Assembly: GCA_964036045.1 (NCBI GenBank)
Contig: OZ038378.1
Location: forward strand, 23,797,935 to 23,861,934
DNA from: Eutreptiella sp. 'Long Island Sound 2002'
Lineage: Eukaryota > Euglenozoa > Euglenophyceae > Eutreptiales > Eutreptiaceae
Length of the DNA stretch: 64,000 nucleotides
Direction of reading: 5' to 3'
Every line of letters starts with the position of its first letter. Position 1 is the first letter of the stretch. The notes beneath the pieces are model-generated. The model saw nothing but the letters and a program-made list of their open reading frames with translations, ran no database searches and was not told the DNA's origin. The translations under genes were made by a program, and so were the position numbers. Of the stretch, positions 1-9,836 are shown piece after piece.

Positions 1-464
1 GCTCTTGGCGCTGCCGGGGTTCCCGTGGCTTGGTGGGGTTAGAGTAGGGCATGCCAAGACCATATGCATGTGCATCCCTCCCTTGAAGCTGCAGCGAAAC
101 ACAACCCAACGCCAGACTCTCATAGGACGCTCCACCCAAGTCTCAAGGAACCTGATGGAGACACCTGTCTTGGTACGGGGGCGAGGGTGCGCTGATTTAA
201 TTAGAATTGCCCCTTGGAGGGGTCTTGATTCTGGTTGAGTCTCCTGCTGCTGCTTTTGGGCCAGAACAGCTGCCTACTCAACGAGGCTTTGCGAGGAGGT
301 CTGTACAACAGAAGAATGGGAGGATGAGGGACGATTCCGCGCAAACGCGAAGCGATAAGACCTAAATCCGTCAAATGACGGCCTAGAAGTTTTCTGAAGG
401 CACACACCTGGACAGAATCCAATTGTGCATAAGATGCACATTTTTATGAAATTTGTAGTCATCT

Positions 465-483
465 CTTGATTTTTTAAATCAAG
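465..483 (-). promoter_or_regulatory. Conserved palindrome in 3' UTR (A copy)
   Basis: The arms CTTGAT and ATCAAG flank a short T/A spacer. The copy in B (30,740-30,758) has CTGGAT/ATCCAG, a paired T-A to G-C change. The copy in D is at 14,544-14,562. The structure looks conserved, but the role is unknown. Confidence 0.45.
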
Positions 484-1347
484 AAATTCTTACGCAGAAA
501 AAGGCGGCGCGCAGGAGCGGCTCCTAGCGAGGCGCCGGAAAATAGAGATTTAATAAGATCATAAACGTATGTTACCCAGAATGACGAAAATGACGAAACA
601 CACAGAAATAGACTAACATAAAGACTCCACGCACATTGGCAGAAAGAATTCAAGATTCAAGATTTCAAAAATCAACAGAAGGACTTCCATGAATCAGGTA
701 TAGACCACAGGTGTGCTCGTCTCGTATGCAGCATGCACATTGCTCGTCTCGTGTCTCCGTGAACGTGCCTTGTAGCAGTTCTAACAAACGATAGAGGGAT
801 AGATTAGAAAGATTGCAGATGATTAGAGGTAAGTCCAGGGTGATTAGACATACACACATATGCATAGCGTCGTTTCTCGCTTGTGTCTTGTTTTTCCTTC
901 ACCTTGCTTCACTCTCCAGCGGTGAGTAAGGTAGGTAAGCCCAGGTGGGGCCACCCCCTGGTGGAGTTCGTGAGTGTGGACAAGATTAGGAAGAAAAACA
1001 GAGGTTGACGGTAAACCCGTGCATGCTCGTGCGTTCACACACGCATTAAAGGGTAGGCCACGCAAAATGCGCACGGTAAACCTTGTTTAGGTTACCCAGG
1101 GGCTCCACCCGACGTTCTATAAGAGAACGGGTGGTGTTCCTTAAGCTTGCTTGCTTGATAGGGGCGTTTGTGGACAGCGTATTATAGGGCCATCTGAGAA
1201 GCGTATAATACGTGGAGATGGTCTTGGTTCCTCCGCTGCAAACGCTCCTTCATCCGCCTTTGCTCTTCAGGTGGGAAGGTCAGGGTGAACTGGTGCAGTC
1301 CCTGGAGCCGTGCTAAAATAGACGGCGCTGGTCACACAAACAACAAG

Positions 1348-1842
1348 CTACGACTCAGCCAGGAGTGGCAAGCGTAGCCCGACATCTTCACCATTTACGC
1401 TGTGCACGCAACAAGAGCACCCCTTCCCTCCAAGCCCTAGCAGGGAAACGCGTTGTGGCGTCCCTGTTAGCCCACAGAAGCTTAGTAGCTCTGTGTTTTC
1501 TTGCACTCTCACAGGTGAGCCGCTAGGGCTCTTGTCTTCATCCTCAACGCCACCCAGTAGAGCGTGTGTGTAGGAGTGGTAGTCCTGAGTGGGGGCTTGA
1601 GCCAGTTGCAGAAGTGCTCGCCGACCAGGATGGTGCCACTGTAGGTAGGGTGTGTAGAGTAGTGGTGTCTCCTGTCCCGCGTGGTTTTCCACGTGGGCAG
1701 GGGAGTGCGTTAACTTTTGGCCTTTGGCAAAAATGCGCGTTTTGTATGCCCTTAGTACACTTGGCCATCCCTCCCCTATAGTAGGTAGGGCTTTTGCCGT
1801 CTTCCCCCAAGGATAGGCGCCAGCACAGAAATTGGGCGCCAT
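1348..1842 (-). CDS. Small open frame in the 3' UTR of element A, unknown
   Basis: This frame of about 164 codons lies between pol and the 3' LTR, the place where some Ty3 elements carry an extra ORF. About 95 residues align with the open frame at 13,323-13,751 in copy D at roughly 88 percent identity by eye (shared stretches include WHHPG and QLAQAPTQDYHSYTHALLGG). In element B the same frame is cut after about 60 residues by a frameshift. The differences do not look clearly biased to silent sites. It has no domain I recognise, no membrane segment and no clear ATG near its conserved part, so it may simply be a fortuitously open part of the UTR. Confidence 0.3.
   Translation of the reverse strand: MAPNFCAGAYPWGKTAKALPTIGEGWPSVLRAYKTRIFAKGQKLTHSPAHVENHAGQETPLLYTPYLQWHHPGRRALLQLAQAPTQDYHSYTHALLGGVEDEDKSPSGSPVRVQENTELLSFCGLTGTPQRVSLLGLGGKGCSCCVHSVNGEDVGLRLPLLAES
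1816..1840 (-). promoter_or_regulatory. Conserved stem-loop downstream of pol (A copy)
   Basis: The stem GGCGCC/GGCGCC is 6 bp and the loop is 13 nt. The equivalent sites in B (32,145-32,169) and E (48,235-48,265) keep the loop almost unchanged while stem pairs change on both sides. Confidence 0.55.
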
Positions 1843-1968
1843 AGGAGTGGTACTAGTAACTGACTAGGACCTTCGGTCCGACATCAGCGAAGCCCGTTGG
1901 TTCGGGAGCCACGCCCGGGAGAGAGGTGAGACACACACAGACATACGTAGCACACTTAGAGGTAAGGT

Positions 1969-2850
1969 TCAGTCCCTAGCTTTAGTCTTGGAGGCAAGCG
2001 TCTCAGCGAGCCTCAGCAACTCACCAAGGTTGTTCTGGGACAAGTAGTCTACCAGAACTGAGTTTAGGCATCCCTCAGGTAGAACAAACGCAGAGAAGGG
2101 TTCCCAGGTGGCCTCTTTGACTCCACACCCTTCCCAGAGGGTGAGGAAGCGCCAACCCTGGCAATAGCGGTGGCGTAGGACAGACTTCACCAGGTAGAAG
2201 CCCTCCTTCGCCATCTCCTCAGCGTTCATGTCGGGGAGTTCCCCTTCAACTTCCATAGGGCTGGCAGCCCCTTGTAGGTCTAGAGCGGCGATTTCCTCGT
2301 CGTTCAGCTCCAACTCTTCCCCACAGAGGTTTTCAGGATCATGGTAGCCCTTCATGTGTTGAGCAGCGCACACCAGGGTCCCCCCTAGATGGGGAGAACA
2401 CCGCACGGTTATACGGTGTCCATCCACAGATAGAATCTTGTAGGACCCGAAGTATGGGTCATCGCTGGTAGAGCGTGGCCAGGCGGGTAGTCGGCTGTGG
2501 TGCACCAGGACCCAGTCCCCTTCTTGGTAGGTGGCCGGTACTCGGTGCTTGTTCTTCTTGTTCCACTGACGCTCCCTCACTCTCTGGAGCATAGCCTTGG
2601 CCTTGTCCACCTTCGCTTGTTGCTCTTGGACCCACTCACCCACGGAAGAATGGGTGTCCTCTGGATAGGGGGCATGTAGGAACAACGCCGGCGCCCTAGG
2701 AATAGCTGATGGGGCGAGTAGCCAGTAGCCGAACTCTCTTGGGAGTTCATCATCAAGGATATGACGGCGAGTAGTCTCAGCCAGTCTCTGGTGCGTTCAG
2801 TTTTGCACCATATCCTTACATTCTCCTTGAGGACACGAATCTGTCGCCCA
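1969..2850 (-). pseudogene. Integrase C-terminus and chromodomain of element A (part after the F insertion)
   Basis: The open frame 1,969-2,685 matches the end of element B pol almost residue for residue. It begins in the region HAPYPEDTHSSVGEW, continues through the integrase C-terminal domain (GDWVLVHHSRLPAWPR) and ends with a chromodomain-like segment (YLVKSVLRHRY, then a WEG...ATWEPFSAF core). Compared with B there are base changes and a frame break near 2,690-2,730 that separate it from the integrase core. The stop lies directly before the long 3' UTR. Chromodomains in this position are thought to steer integration to particular chromatin. Confidence 0.85.
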
Positions 2851-2855
2851 CATAG

Positions 2856-3327
2856 TGGAATATGGTAGTAACTAACCCCAGTTTTGCCAATCCTGCAACT
2901 GGTTCAATCTGAACAATAATCTGCAATAATGCACCGTATTTCCCGAAACCTATGTTTTCTTGGTGTACTTGGCAGAGAACACAAACCCTCAGATTCCTGG
3001 TAGCACTTCTCAAGTCTTGAATTAGTGGAATCTTGAATATGCTCTCTAGGAGTGATTTATTTGCAATCCTGCAACATAGGTTTCAACCTGTAAGAGTAGA
3101 AGTAGACATATCATTCACACTCAATCAAGAATTGAGTATCATGCAGAATTGCACATGCACACATGGGTTTCCCATATAGGCAAATCCTAATGTGTGTCTA
3201 CAAAATCACACCTATGCACTCTTGCGCATGCAAAATGCAACCAATTTTGTATTTAGCGCCCTACACTGAATTCCTAATAGCTACAAAGCTAAATCAGTGT
3301 TATGGGGGTAATGCCAAACCCATTGCA
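2856..3327 (-). repeat. 3' LTR of element F
   Basis: This is a 472-bp LTR with TG...CA ends, directly repeated at 5,312-5,783 with a low percentage of scattered mismatches by eye. In sense it begins TGCAATGGG, the same start as the LTRs of element H. Confidence 0.9.
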
Positions 3328-3339
3328 CTCCCCTCCCAA
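3328..3339 (-). promoter_or_regulatory. Polypurine tract of element F
   Basis: In sense the tract TTGGGAGGGGAG lies directly against the 3' LTR start TGCAATGGG. Element H has TTGGGAGGAGAG in the same place, and the bases upstream are also shared. This is the expected primer for plus-strand DNA synthesis. Confidence 0.8.
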
Positions 3340-3942
3340 GCCTGAACATGGGTGTTCAGCCATGTTTGGGCTGAAAATGTACAATCATGGGTCTGGTGTT
3401 GTCCCATGGGCAGCCATAGTATAGGGAAAAAATGCTTTTAAGCATCTGACTTCCGTTGAAATCAGTATGTGGGTCTCACCTGCAGTCATACCCACTAAAA
3501 GCCCTGCTGGACATGATACAACTTTGCTTTTATTTTACAAAACCATTGCAGCGCTCTCTGTCCAAAAAGCTGCTGTGTGTTCCCCCATCCTGGGCGCCTG
3601 GGCTGCCCCCTCACTACTTACTGCAAAAGTTTCCAACCCTGCAGCTTTCATGAAAAGGAGGGGAAAAAATACAAACACCCATACCTGCACTGCAGCCCTG
3701 GCAAGCTTGCACAAGAGAAATCAGTGAATCAGGTATATAGGCATGCACAGTGCACAGTGTTTGTAAACATTGCACAGGCAAAGCACTGTGCAGATCTCTG
3801 TACTCAGTAAAGTACAACGCAGCGCTGCACTGAGTGTGCAGCTGCTGATGGTATAATGCTGATATAAATATAAAAAAATATAATCATATAACTCAAATGT
3901 GAGTAAAATCAGTGCTCAAAAGACAAACAAAAGCAAAAGCAC

Positions 3943-5253
3943 TTAAGCGTGCAACCCTTGAAACAAAAGTTGTACCAGTTTCGTTATCACACGCTGTAGC
4001 TGCACACGCTGTCCTCCTCGTCGCCCTCTTTTTGTTCTCCTGACATTTGCGTTGTTGTCGCTTTCACTGGATGCCTGAAACTGTTGTCGCCGTTGCATCT
4101 TGCCACTTGCCTGCTGTCGCCCTTTTGGACCAGCATAGGGTGTTCCATGGTCGCCATATTCCCTAGTACTCGTGTCCTCCAATCCTTCAACTTCTGTGAT
4201 GTCCTCCCTTTCACTTGGGCTCTTGTCGTAACCAGTCCGTGCCTTGGTTTTTGTTTTTCGAACACTTCGCTCCAGCTTGCATCCATCATCGGCACCGCCA
4301 TTCAGCTCTCCCTCCGGCTGTCTGGTTCTCATCTCCTACATCTCCCCTCTTTTGCACCTCGCCGTGTTTGCCTCCTCATAGTTCATCATCGCCTTATCTC
4401 CTCTCATGTCCCTCACGCCCTTGGTTACTTCGTACTTGCTCGCCAACTGCTGTAAATATCCCTGTATTTGGTCATGGGTAGGCAATACCTCAACTCGGCC
4501 CTTCAGGTCTTGTATTTGTCGCTGTCCCACCGTCAGTGGCAACAAGATCTTGCCCATAACCATCTTGACCTCTTCCATTTGTTGTTTGAAGGTCGCCAAC
4601 AGCCCGCTACTCCTTTCCATCAGTCTTCGCGCAGCTGTTACCAGCTCCTCTTGCTGCTCTTTGAGCTTCGTAGTCTCCTTCTCGAGCTGCTTGTTTTGGA
4701 CTTCCCATATTGCCTGCTCTGCACGATTGCGGCTTCGCTGCTCCTCATCTTTCGCCTGTTCTTCTAAATCCTTTCGCCGTACTTGCTGCTGCAGGCGTGT
4801 TCCAAACTCCGTAAACGCCTGCCGCAACCACTGGGTCATGGCTTTTGCCTCCTCGTCCAATACCTTGTGTCGCGCAGCGTGCTCACAGTCCACGGTGATC
4901 TCCAAGGCACACTCTAGTTGTGCTCGTCGTTGCGCCGCTTGCTGTTGTTGCCACTTGCTTCTGTAGTTCTCTCCATCATCGCCACGACAGCTGGCATGTT
5001 GTCCCCAGCCGTCATAGTCCCTAGAAACATGCGAGACAGGACGCAATGCAGAAGAATGCCCTGGAGTTAACTGTAACGACGAAGATGTTCGTACGTTGTA
5101 GCCATCACAGCATCTGTTCCTGCTTGTTACGAAGTGACAGGATTCACGTCTCTTTTTCCTGAACTCTCGTTCGTCAGAGGACTTGCGCTGAACAGGACTT
5201 GCGCTGCGATACTTGCGGTTGCTGCAGCTGCTGACAAGCCGATCTCGAGGCAT
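3943..5253 (-). pseudogene. Gag-like coiled-coil / Arg-rich protein of element F
   Basis: The frame starts at ATG 5,253 (MPRDRL) and stays open to a single in-frame TAG at 4,336-4,338, then runs on in the same frame to 3,943, for about 436 codons in all. The N-terminus is rich in Arg and Ser. The middle third is a long charged helix (Q, E, K, R) with coiled-coil character. The C-terminus has a basic RRGGQRVQLQR segment followed by a hydrophobic LVQLLF tail. Element H encodes a protein with the same order and matching blocks (QLECALEI versus QFQCAWEI, EVLP, and the RGG-VQL-R-LF tail), so the TAG is probably a decay mutation. It has no zinc knuckle and no enzyme motif. A structural, nucleic-acid-binding role like Gag is an inference. 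Confidence 0.7.
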
Positions 5254-5311
5254 TCTGCAGGGCTAATAATTCCACTCCAGCTCCAAATACACCAATCAGG
5301 GGCAAAAAAAT

Positions 5312-5783
5312 TGTAATATGGTAGTAACTAACCCCAATTTTGCCAATCCTGCAACTGGTTCAATCTGAACAATAATCTCCAATAATGGGCCGTATTTCCC
5401 GAAACCTATGTTTTCTTGATGTACTTGGCAGAGAACACAAACCCTCAGATCCCTGGTAGCACTTCTCAAGTCTTGAATTAGTGGAATCTTGAATATGCTC
5501 TCACGGAGTGATTTATTTGCAATGCTGCAACATAGGTTTCAACCTATAAGAGTAGAAGTAGACATATCATTCACACTCAATCAAGAATTGAGTATCATGC
5601 AGAATTGCACATGCACACATGGGTTTCCCATATAGGCAAATCCTAATGTGTGTCTACAAAATCACACCTATGCACTCTTGCACATACAAAATGCAACCAA
5701 TTTACTATGTAGCGCCCTACACTGAATTCCTAATAGCTACAAAGCTAAATCAGTGTTATGGGGGCAATGCCACACCCATTGCA
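5312..5783 (-). repeat. 5' LTR of element F
   Basis: This 472-bp repeat is equal in length to 2,856-3,327. Its inner edge is CATATTACA in sense, followed by a T-rich leader. Confidence 0.9.
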
Positions 5784-5788
5784 CATAG

Positions 5789-8207
5789 GGGGCTGCTTGT
5801 GTGAGAGTACTGAATCCCCGTAGACACCTGGACATTGAGGGATCTCAGGACCCTCTTGTACCAGCCAGTATCTGACCGCACTCATACGTCCTCGTCAGAG
5901 TTGATCTCCTTGGGCGCCCCATAGACACAAAACCACTCCTCCAGGAGTATCTTGATAGTTTCCTCCCCGGTAATGTGCCTGGTACATGGGAAGACCCTGG
6001 TAAACCTGGTCAACCCACAGGTTACCAGGAGGGCGAAGTCATAGCCCCCGAACTTCGGCATCTCCGTGTAGTCCACGTATAGGACACTGTTAGCATTGTG
6101 AGGGATGGGCAGGGTCGAGTAGAGACCTCTGTCCCTGATATCCCGTGGTTTGCAGGACCTACAAGGGCACTTGTCGATGATAGGCTGGAGGGTTTTCCGC
6201 AGTTGGTCGTCAGTCCACGTAGTGTGGAACCACTGCTTGAATGGCCTCAGGGTACGGTCAGTACCCGGGTGACCGCTGGACTCATGGGTCCACTTCAGCA
6301 GCGCTGGGACTCTGTCACTGGGTACCAGGATGCGGTCCTCGTGCCAGAGGTAGCTCTTGTCCCTCTTCCACTGATCTTGATTGACCAGGAGGGGTTCAAG
6401 GCATTTCTGCAGGCGCTTGTAGATATCCCCACACTCCTTCACGTACTCTGATTGTTGGAGTTCATCCAGGGGGCGTATCATAGTCATGTTGAGGTCCAAG
6501 TGCACGCCCATACGGCTGAACGCCTCCTTAGCCAGCGCTTCAGACCGGGCAGCAATCAGGGCGTCGAAGTTGTTGCGGCTGATGTAGTATGCACACTCGT
6601 TCTTTACTCCCTGGATATGGTGTACCGTCAGCCGTAGTTGGCTGAGGTAGGTCCAACGGCGCCGTAGCTTGGCCTTCTCAGGTGGGGGACCCTTCTGGAA
6701 AGTGCGGACCGGCTCTTGGTCGCACGGCCAGACCACAGGGTTACTCCCCGACAGTCTTGCTTGTGAGGATAGCAACACCATACCCGCGAGCAATTCCTGC
6801 TCATAGGTGGAGTAGTTCCCCCTGGCCTGGTTCCATTTCCAGTTCCAGTGGCCCAGCGGTACTAGTACCCACTTGTTGTCAGGGTAGCTGTGCTTGAGAG
6901 TTCCATCTCCGTTGACACCTTGAGTCCCCCATTGGGAAATAGCCGAGTCAAACTCCTCCTTCTCCAGTGCTTGCCATTGGAACAACGTTCCACCACCGCC
7001 CACATTGCTGGCGTCGGTCACCAGGTTAATCTCCCCTTGTGCCCTAGGCACGCCCAAGCACTTAGTGTTGGCCACCTTGTCTTTGAGCTCGTCAAACGCT
7101 TGTTGCTCTTGTGGGCCCCAGCGCCAAGTAGTACTCTTCTTGATCAAGTCCGTCAGAATAGCGCTGGTGTAGGTGAAGCTTTTGATATAGCGGCGATAGA
7201 AGTTGCACGCCCCAATGAAACTGCGCACATCATGAAGTTCTTTCTTGGGGTCTTCGTGTCGTACTTTACCGTCCATCAGGGGTTTGGCCTTAGAGGCCGC
7301 TGGGGTCCACCACCCATAGCCAACGTCAAACCCCAGGTACTGCATGGTCTCCTGCATGAACTCACACTTCTCCAGCTTGAGTCGTGTGTGGTTGTCTTGG
7401 CAGACCGCAGAGGACTCACCCAAGAGGATTAGGTGATCCTCCTGGGTATTGGTCCCGAGGCATACATCGTCGATGTGTGCTTCCATCTGGGCCCCACGGG
7501 ATATAAGTTCCTGCACCTTAGCTCTCCTTCGTAGGATGGACAGGATCTTGTTCATCAGCCCTTGGAACAGAGCGGGTGCGTTGGCCACGCCAAACAGCAT
7601 GACCTTCCACTTGAACACCCTCCCCTGAGGGGTGATGAAGGCTAGTAGCTCCTGAGCGTTGGGCGTCAGGTCCACCTGCCAGAATCCGCTCCTCTTGTCC
7701 ATCTTGGTCGTGTAGCGACAGGAGGCTATCTTCTCAAGGGTAGACTCCATATTAGGAATGGACCCTGAGTGGTTCAGCGTTTTCTTGTTCAGCTCTCCGT
7801 AGTCCACTACCAGCCGTTTGGCTGTAGACCCAGGTTTAGCCACCAGGAAACAGGGGCTGCAGTGTTGGGGGTAGTCCCCGTCCTTGTACTCCAGGACTAG
7901 GCCAGCGTCGATACATTCTTGTATCTGTCGCTCAATCTCGTCGGCCTGCTCTTTAGGAGCCCGATAGGGTCTCCTCCGGATCTTGTGACCCACGAACTCG
8001 GGTTTCAGCTTGAGGTCCATCTGTACCAGCTTGTCACATGAGGCTGGAGGGGGTATTTCTCCGAACACCTCAAGATAGGTCCTTATAAGCGTCTGCACCC
8101 GCGGGTCTAATAGCTTGATCTTGTCCTCCATGTCCTCGTCAGAGTGTAAGTTGCTTGCCCCCTGAGTAACAGACGTCGGGAGGTGATCCTCCACTGACTC
8201 CTCGTTT
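5789..8207 (-). pseudogene. pol: Pol of element A: reverse transcriptase, RNase H, integrase N-terminus and core
   Basis: The main open frame is 5,882-8,194 (about 770 codons). In order it shows RT motifs (VDYGELNKKT, FGVANAPALFQ, and HIDDVCLG as the YxDD-type site), RNase H motifs (TDASN, YSTYEQELL, a late Asp in CDQEP), the zinc-binding integrase head (HESSGH and CPCRSC) and the first two catalytic aspartates (VDYTEM and NSDEDV). The frame is lost at about 5,881, and the rest of the core (5,789-5,881) is out of frame before the F insertion. At about 8,208 a one-base loss relative to B disconnects it from the upstream pol. Unlike B, it has no stop between RNase H and integrase. Confidence 0.9.
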
Positions 8208-9068
8208 TGGTAGTATCCTTCAACCCTTGGTAGGCATAAAGTAGGTCTCGTTCAACCATCTCCGATGGACGATGGCAACATAGGCAAGCTCAAGGGGGTT
8301 CACATACACATTCCTCCGAGAGGTCGTCCTCCTCTGGGGTCCTCACATGGGCACCCCACACGCTCTTCATGAGCTTAAGATCTACCTCTTTTTGCCAGGT
8401 GGTGATCTTCTGTTCCAGGTCCTCCTTCAATTGGGATAGATCTCCCTTACGTCTTTGCTTCAGTGGCCATGAGCTGCGGGTAGGCTTAGCGTAGCATAGC
8501 TTTTTCGCCCCCAACCTCCTCTTGGAGTCCACATACTCCCTTAGCCTGGATCTGGGGGATCCAGCTCTTTGTCCACGGGGTCTTCCACCATCATGAAGAG
8601 TAGGGGTTTCAGTGGGGCGACGTACTCGGCGTTCTGCACTTCTTCCACGCAAGTCTGCACAAAGAGGGCGTCATGCTCAGTTTCGTCATCTGAGTGGATA
8701 GAGCTGGGCAGCTCCGATAGTCCACACTCAGAGACTCTATCACGAACAGGTACATGGCAGGGAGAGTTGGGGGCGTTGGTGTTAGTCACGATGTATTCAT
8801 CTCCTCCAGGTATAGTCTCAATAGCATCTTGAGGACGTAGTCGATCCTTCAAGTCACCCAAGGCGAGTCCATGGCTTTCTCGTTGTATAGCCTGGACCAG
8901 TGTCGAGTCCAGGTCCTCCCAGGGGATGGAGGTAAGACCTCCGTCCACCACGCTGAGCATACTCCCCCATCCAGGTTTCCCGATAGGCGTCTTGCGCCCC
9001 AGAGGCACGTAGATGGCCTCATCAGGTAACCGAACAGAGCTGATAGTCAGCCTGCCCAGGAGGGTTCG
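8208..9068 (-). pseudogene. Protease-RT linker of element A pol, frameshifted
   Basis: Two overlapping open frames (8,290-8,652 and 8,541-9,008) align with one continuous stretch of B pol (about residues 250-520). The join near 8,555 carries a two-base insertion relative to B. The segment includes the conserved blocks PLGRKTPIGKPGWGSM and EECVCEPP and has no enzyme motif I recognise. Confidence 0.8.
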
Positions 9069-9833
9069 CTAGTACTTGTTGGCCCCATGGGCTCCCCAAT
9101 CGGGGGAACACAGGACCATACGGGAAAGTTCCAAGGCCACCTTGGTCAAGACCTTCCCCAGTTCACTGAACCTGGGGTTCCCGTAGGCCATTCCGAAAGA
9201 GGGCCAGTAAAATTTGTAGCTGCAGTTCTTTCCCTTGCTGCAGTAAAGGTCCAGAACATGTTGCTTGTCGCTGGCGAACAACTCTACGCTCAGGTCTTCT
9301 CTAGAGTAACCCAACTCTTGCAGACCTTGGTCTAGGACTTCCCCCAATAGTTGATAGTCCTCAGTTTTGCAGGCCTCCATCATGTTCGAGGGCTCCTCCT
9401 TCGATACCCTCAGGTAGCTCGAGGTGTGCTCAGACTGCTCCAGTGGCACGGACTCTCTGCCCTCGCCGTGGTCCACGTAGAGGAGGTAGGGCGCTTGCAG
9501 CGTCAGGGATTGTATCCCGGAGTGCTGCACGGAGAAGTCGGTCCCCAATACAAAGTCGAAGGCTTCAGTGTCCATCACATAGAACCGATGGGCGATCGTT
9601 CGGAAGCCCATAGGTACCTCCACTTCACAGTCCCCGCAGCTGTGCACCACATGCCCATTCCCCATTCGTATAGCCGCGGTGGTCATGGTGTTCTTCAGGC
9701 TCCCACAAGGTAAATTTTTCTTGGCCACTATAGATATGGTGTTTCCAGTGTCCAATACCCCCAGGTATTCACGTCCTCCTAGTCGGATACGTACCCAGAA
9801 CACCAAGTCCAGGGCCCCTCCGGAGCGTCCCCG
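9069..9833 (-). pseudogene. Aspartic protease domain of element A, start of pol
   Basis: The frame opens directly after the gag UGA (9,834-9,836) and stays in the same phase as gag. There is no ATG before the protease. The first possible initiation codon is a TTG at 9,804-9,806, so independent initiation is unlikely. The retroviral-type active site is LGVLDTGNTISIV, and a flap-like region and FVLGTDF follow, as in pepsin-like retro-proteases. The frame ends at a TAG (9,069-9,071) where element B has TGG (Trp), a nonsense mutation in A. In an active relative this domain would cleave the Gag-Pol polyprotein in the particle. Confidence 0.85.
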
Positions 9834-9836
9834 TCA
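9834..9836 (-). promoter_or_regulatory. Gag UGA stop, candidate readthrough site (A copy)
   Basis: Gag ends ...GAG TTC TGA CGG, and pol continues in the same frame. UGA followed by CGG is a known leaky context in some plant RNA viruses. The same stop and the next codons are kept in B (37,264-37,266). Confidence 0.7.

Larger units (their letters stand above)
1..1968 (-). other. Long 3' untranslated region of element A
   Basis: This stretch lies between the pol stop codon and the missing 3' LTR. It is matched along its length by 30,097-32,331 (element B) and, inverted, by 13,223-15,030 (copy D). It carries a conserved open frame at 1,348-1,842, a hairpin at 1,816-1,840 and a palindrome at 465-483. 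A purine run near 1,766-1,776 lies inside the region and is not the LTR-adjacent polypurine tract. Confidence 0.75.
2856..5783 (-). mobile_element. Element F: gag-only LTR retroelement inserted in A integrase
   Basis: Two 472-bp direct repeats (2,856-3,327 and 5,312-5,783) flank about 1.98 kb. The insertion is bounded by a 5-bp duplication CATAG (2,851-2,855 and 5,784-5,788), and the element ends are TG and CA. By comparison with B it split the integrase codons for Leu-Cys directly before the catalytic Glu. The internal region has one reading frame and no RT, RNase H or integrase, so F must use enzymes supplied in trans. Its LTR start (TGCAATGGG), polypurine tract and protein all match the tandem element H. 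I see no canonical tRNA primer site next to the 5' LTR. Confidence 0.88.
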
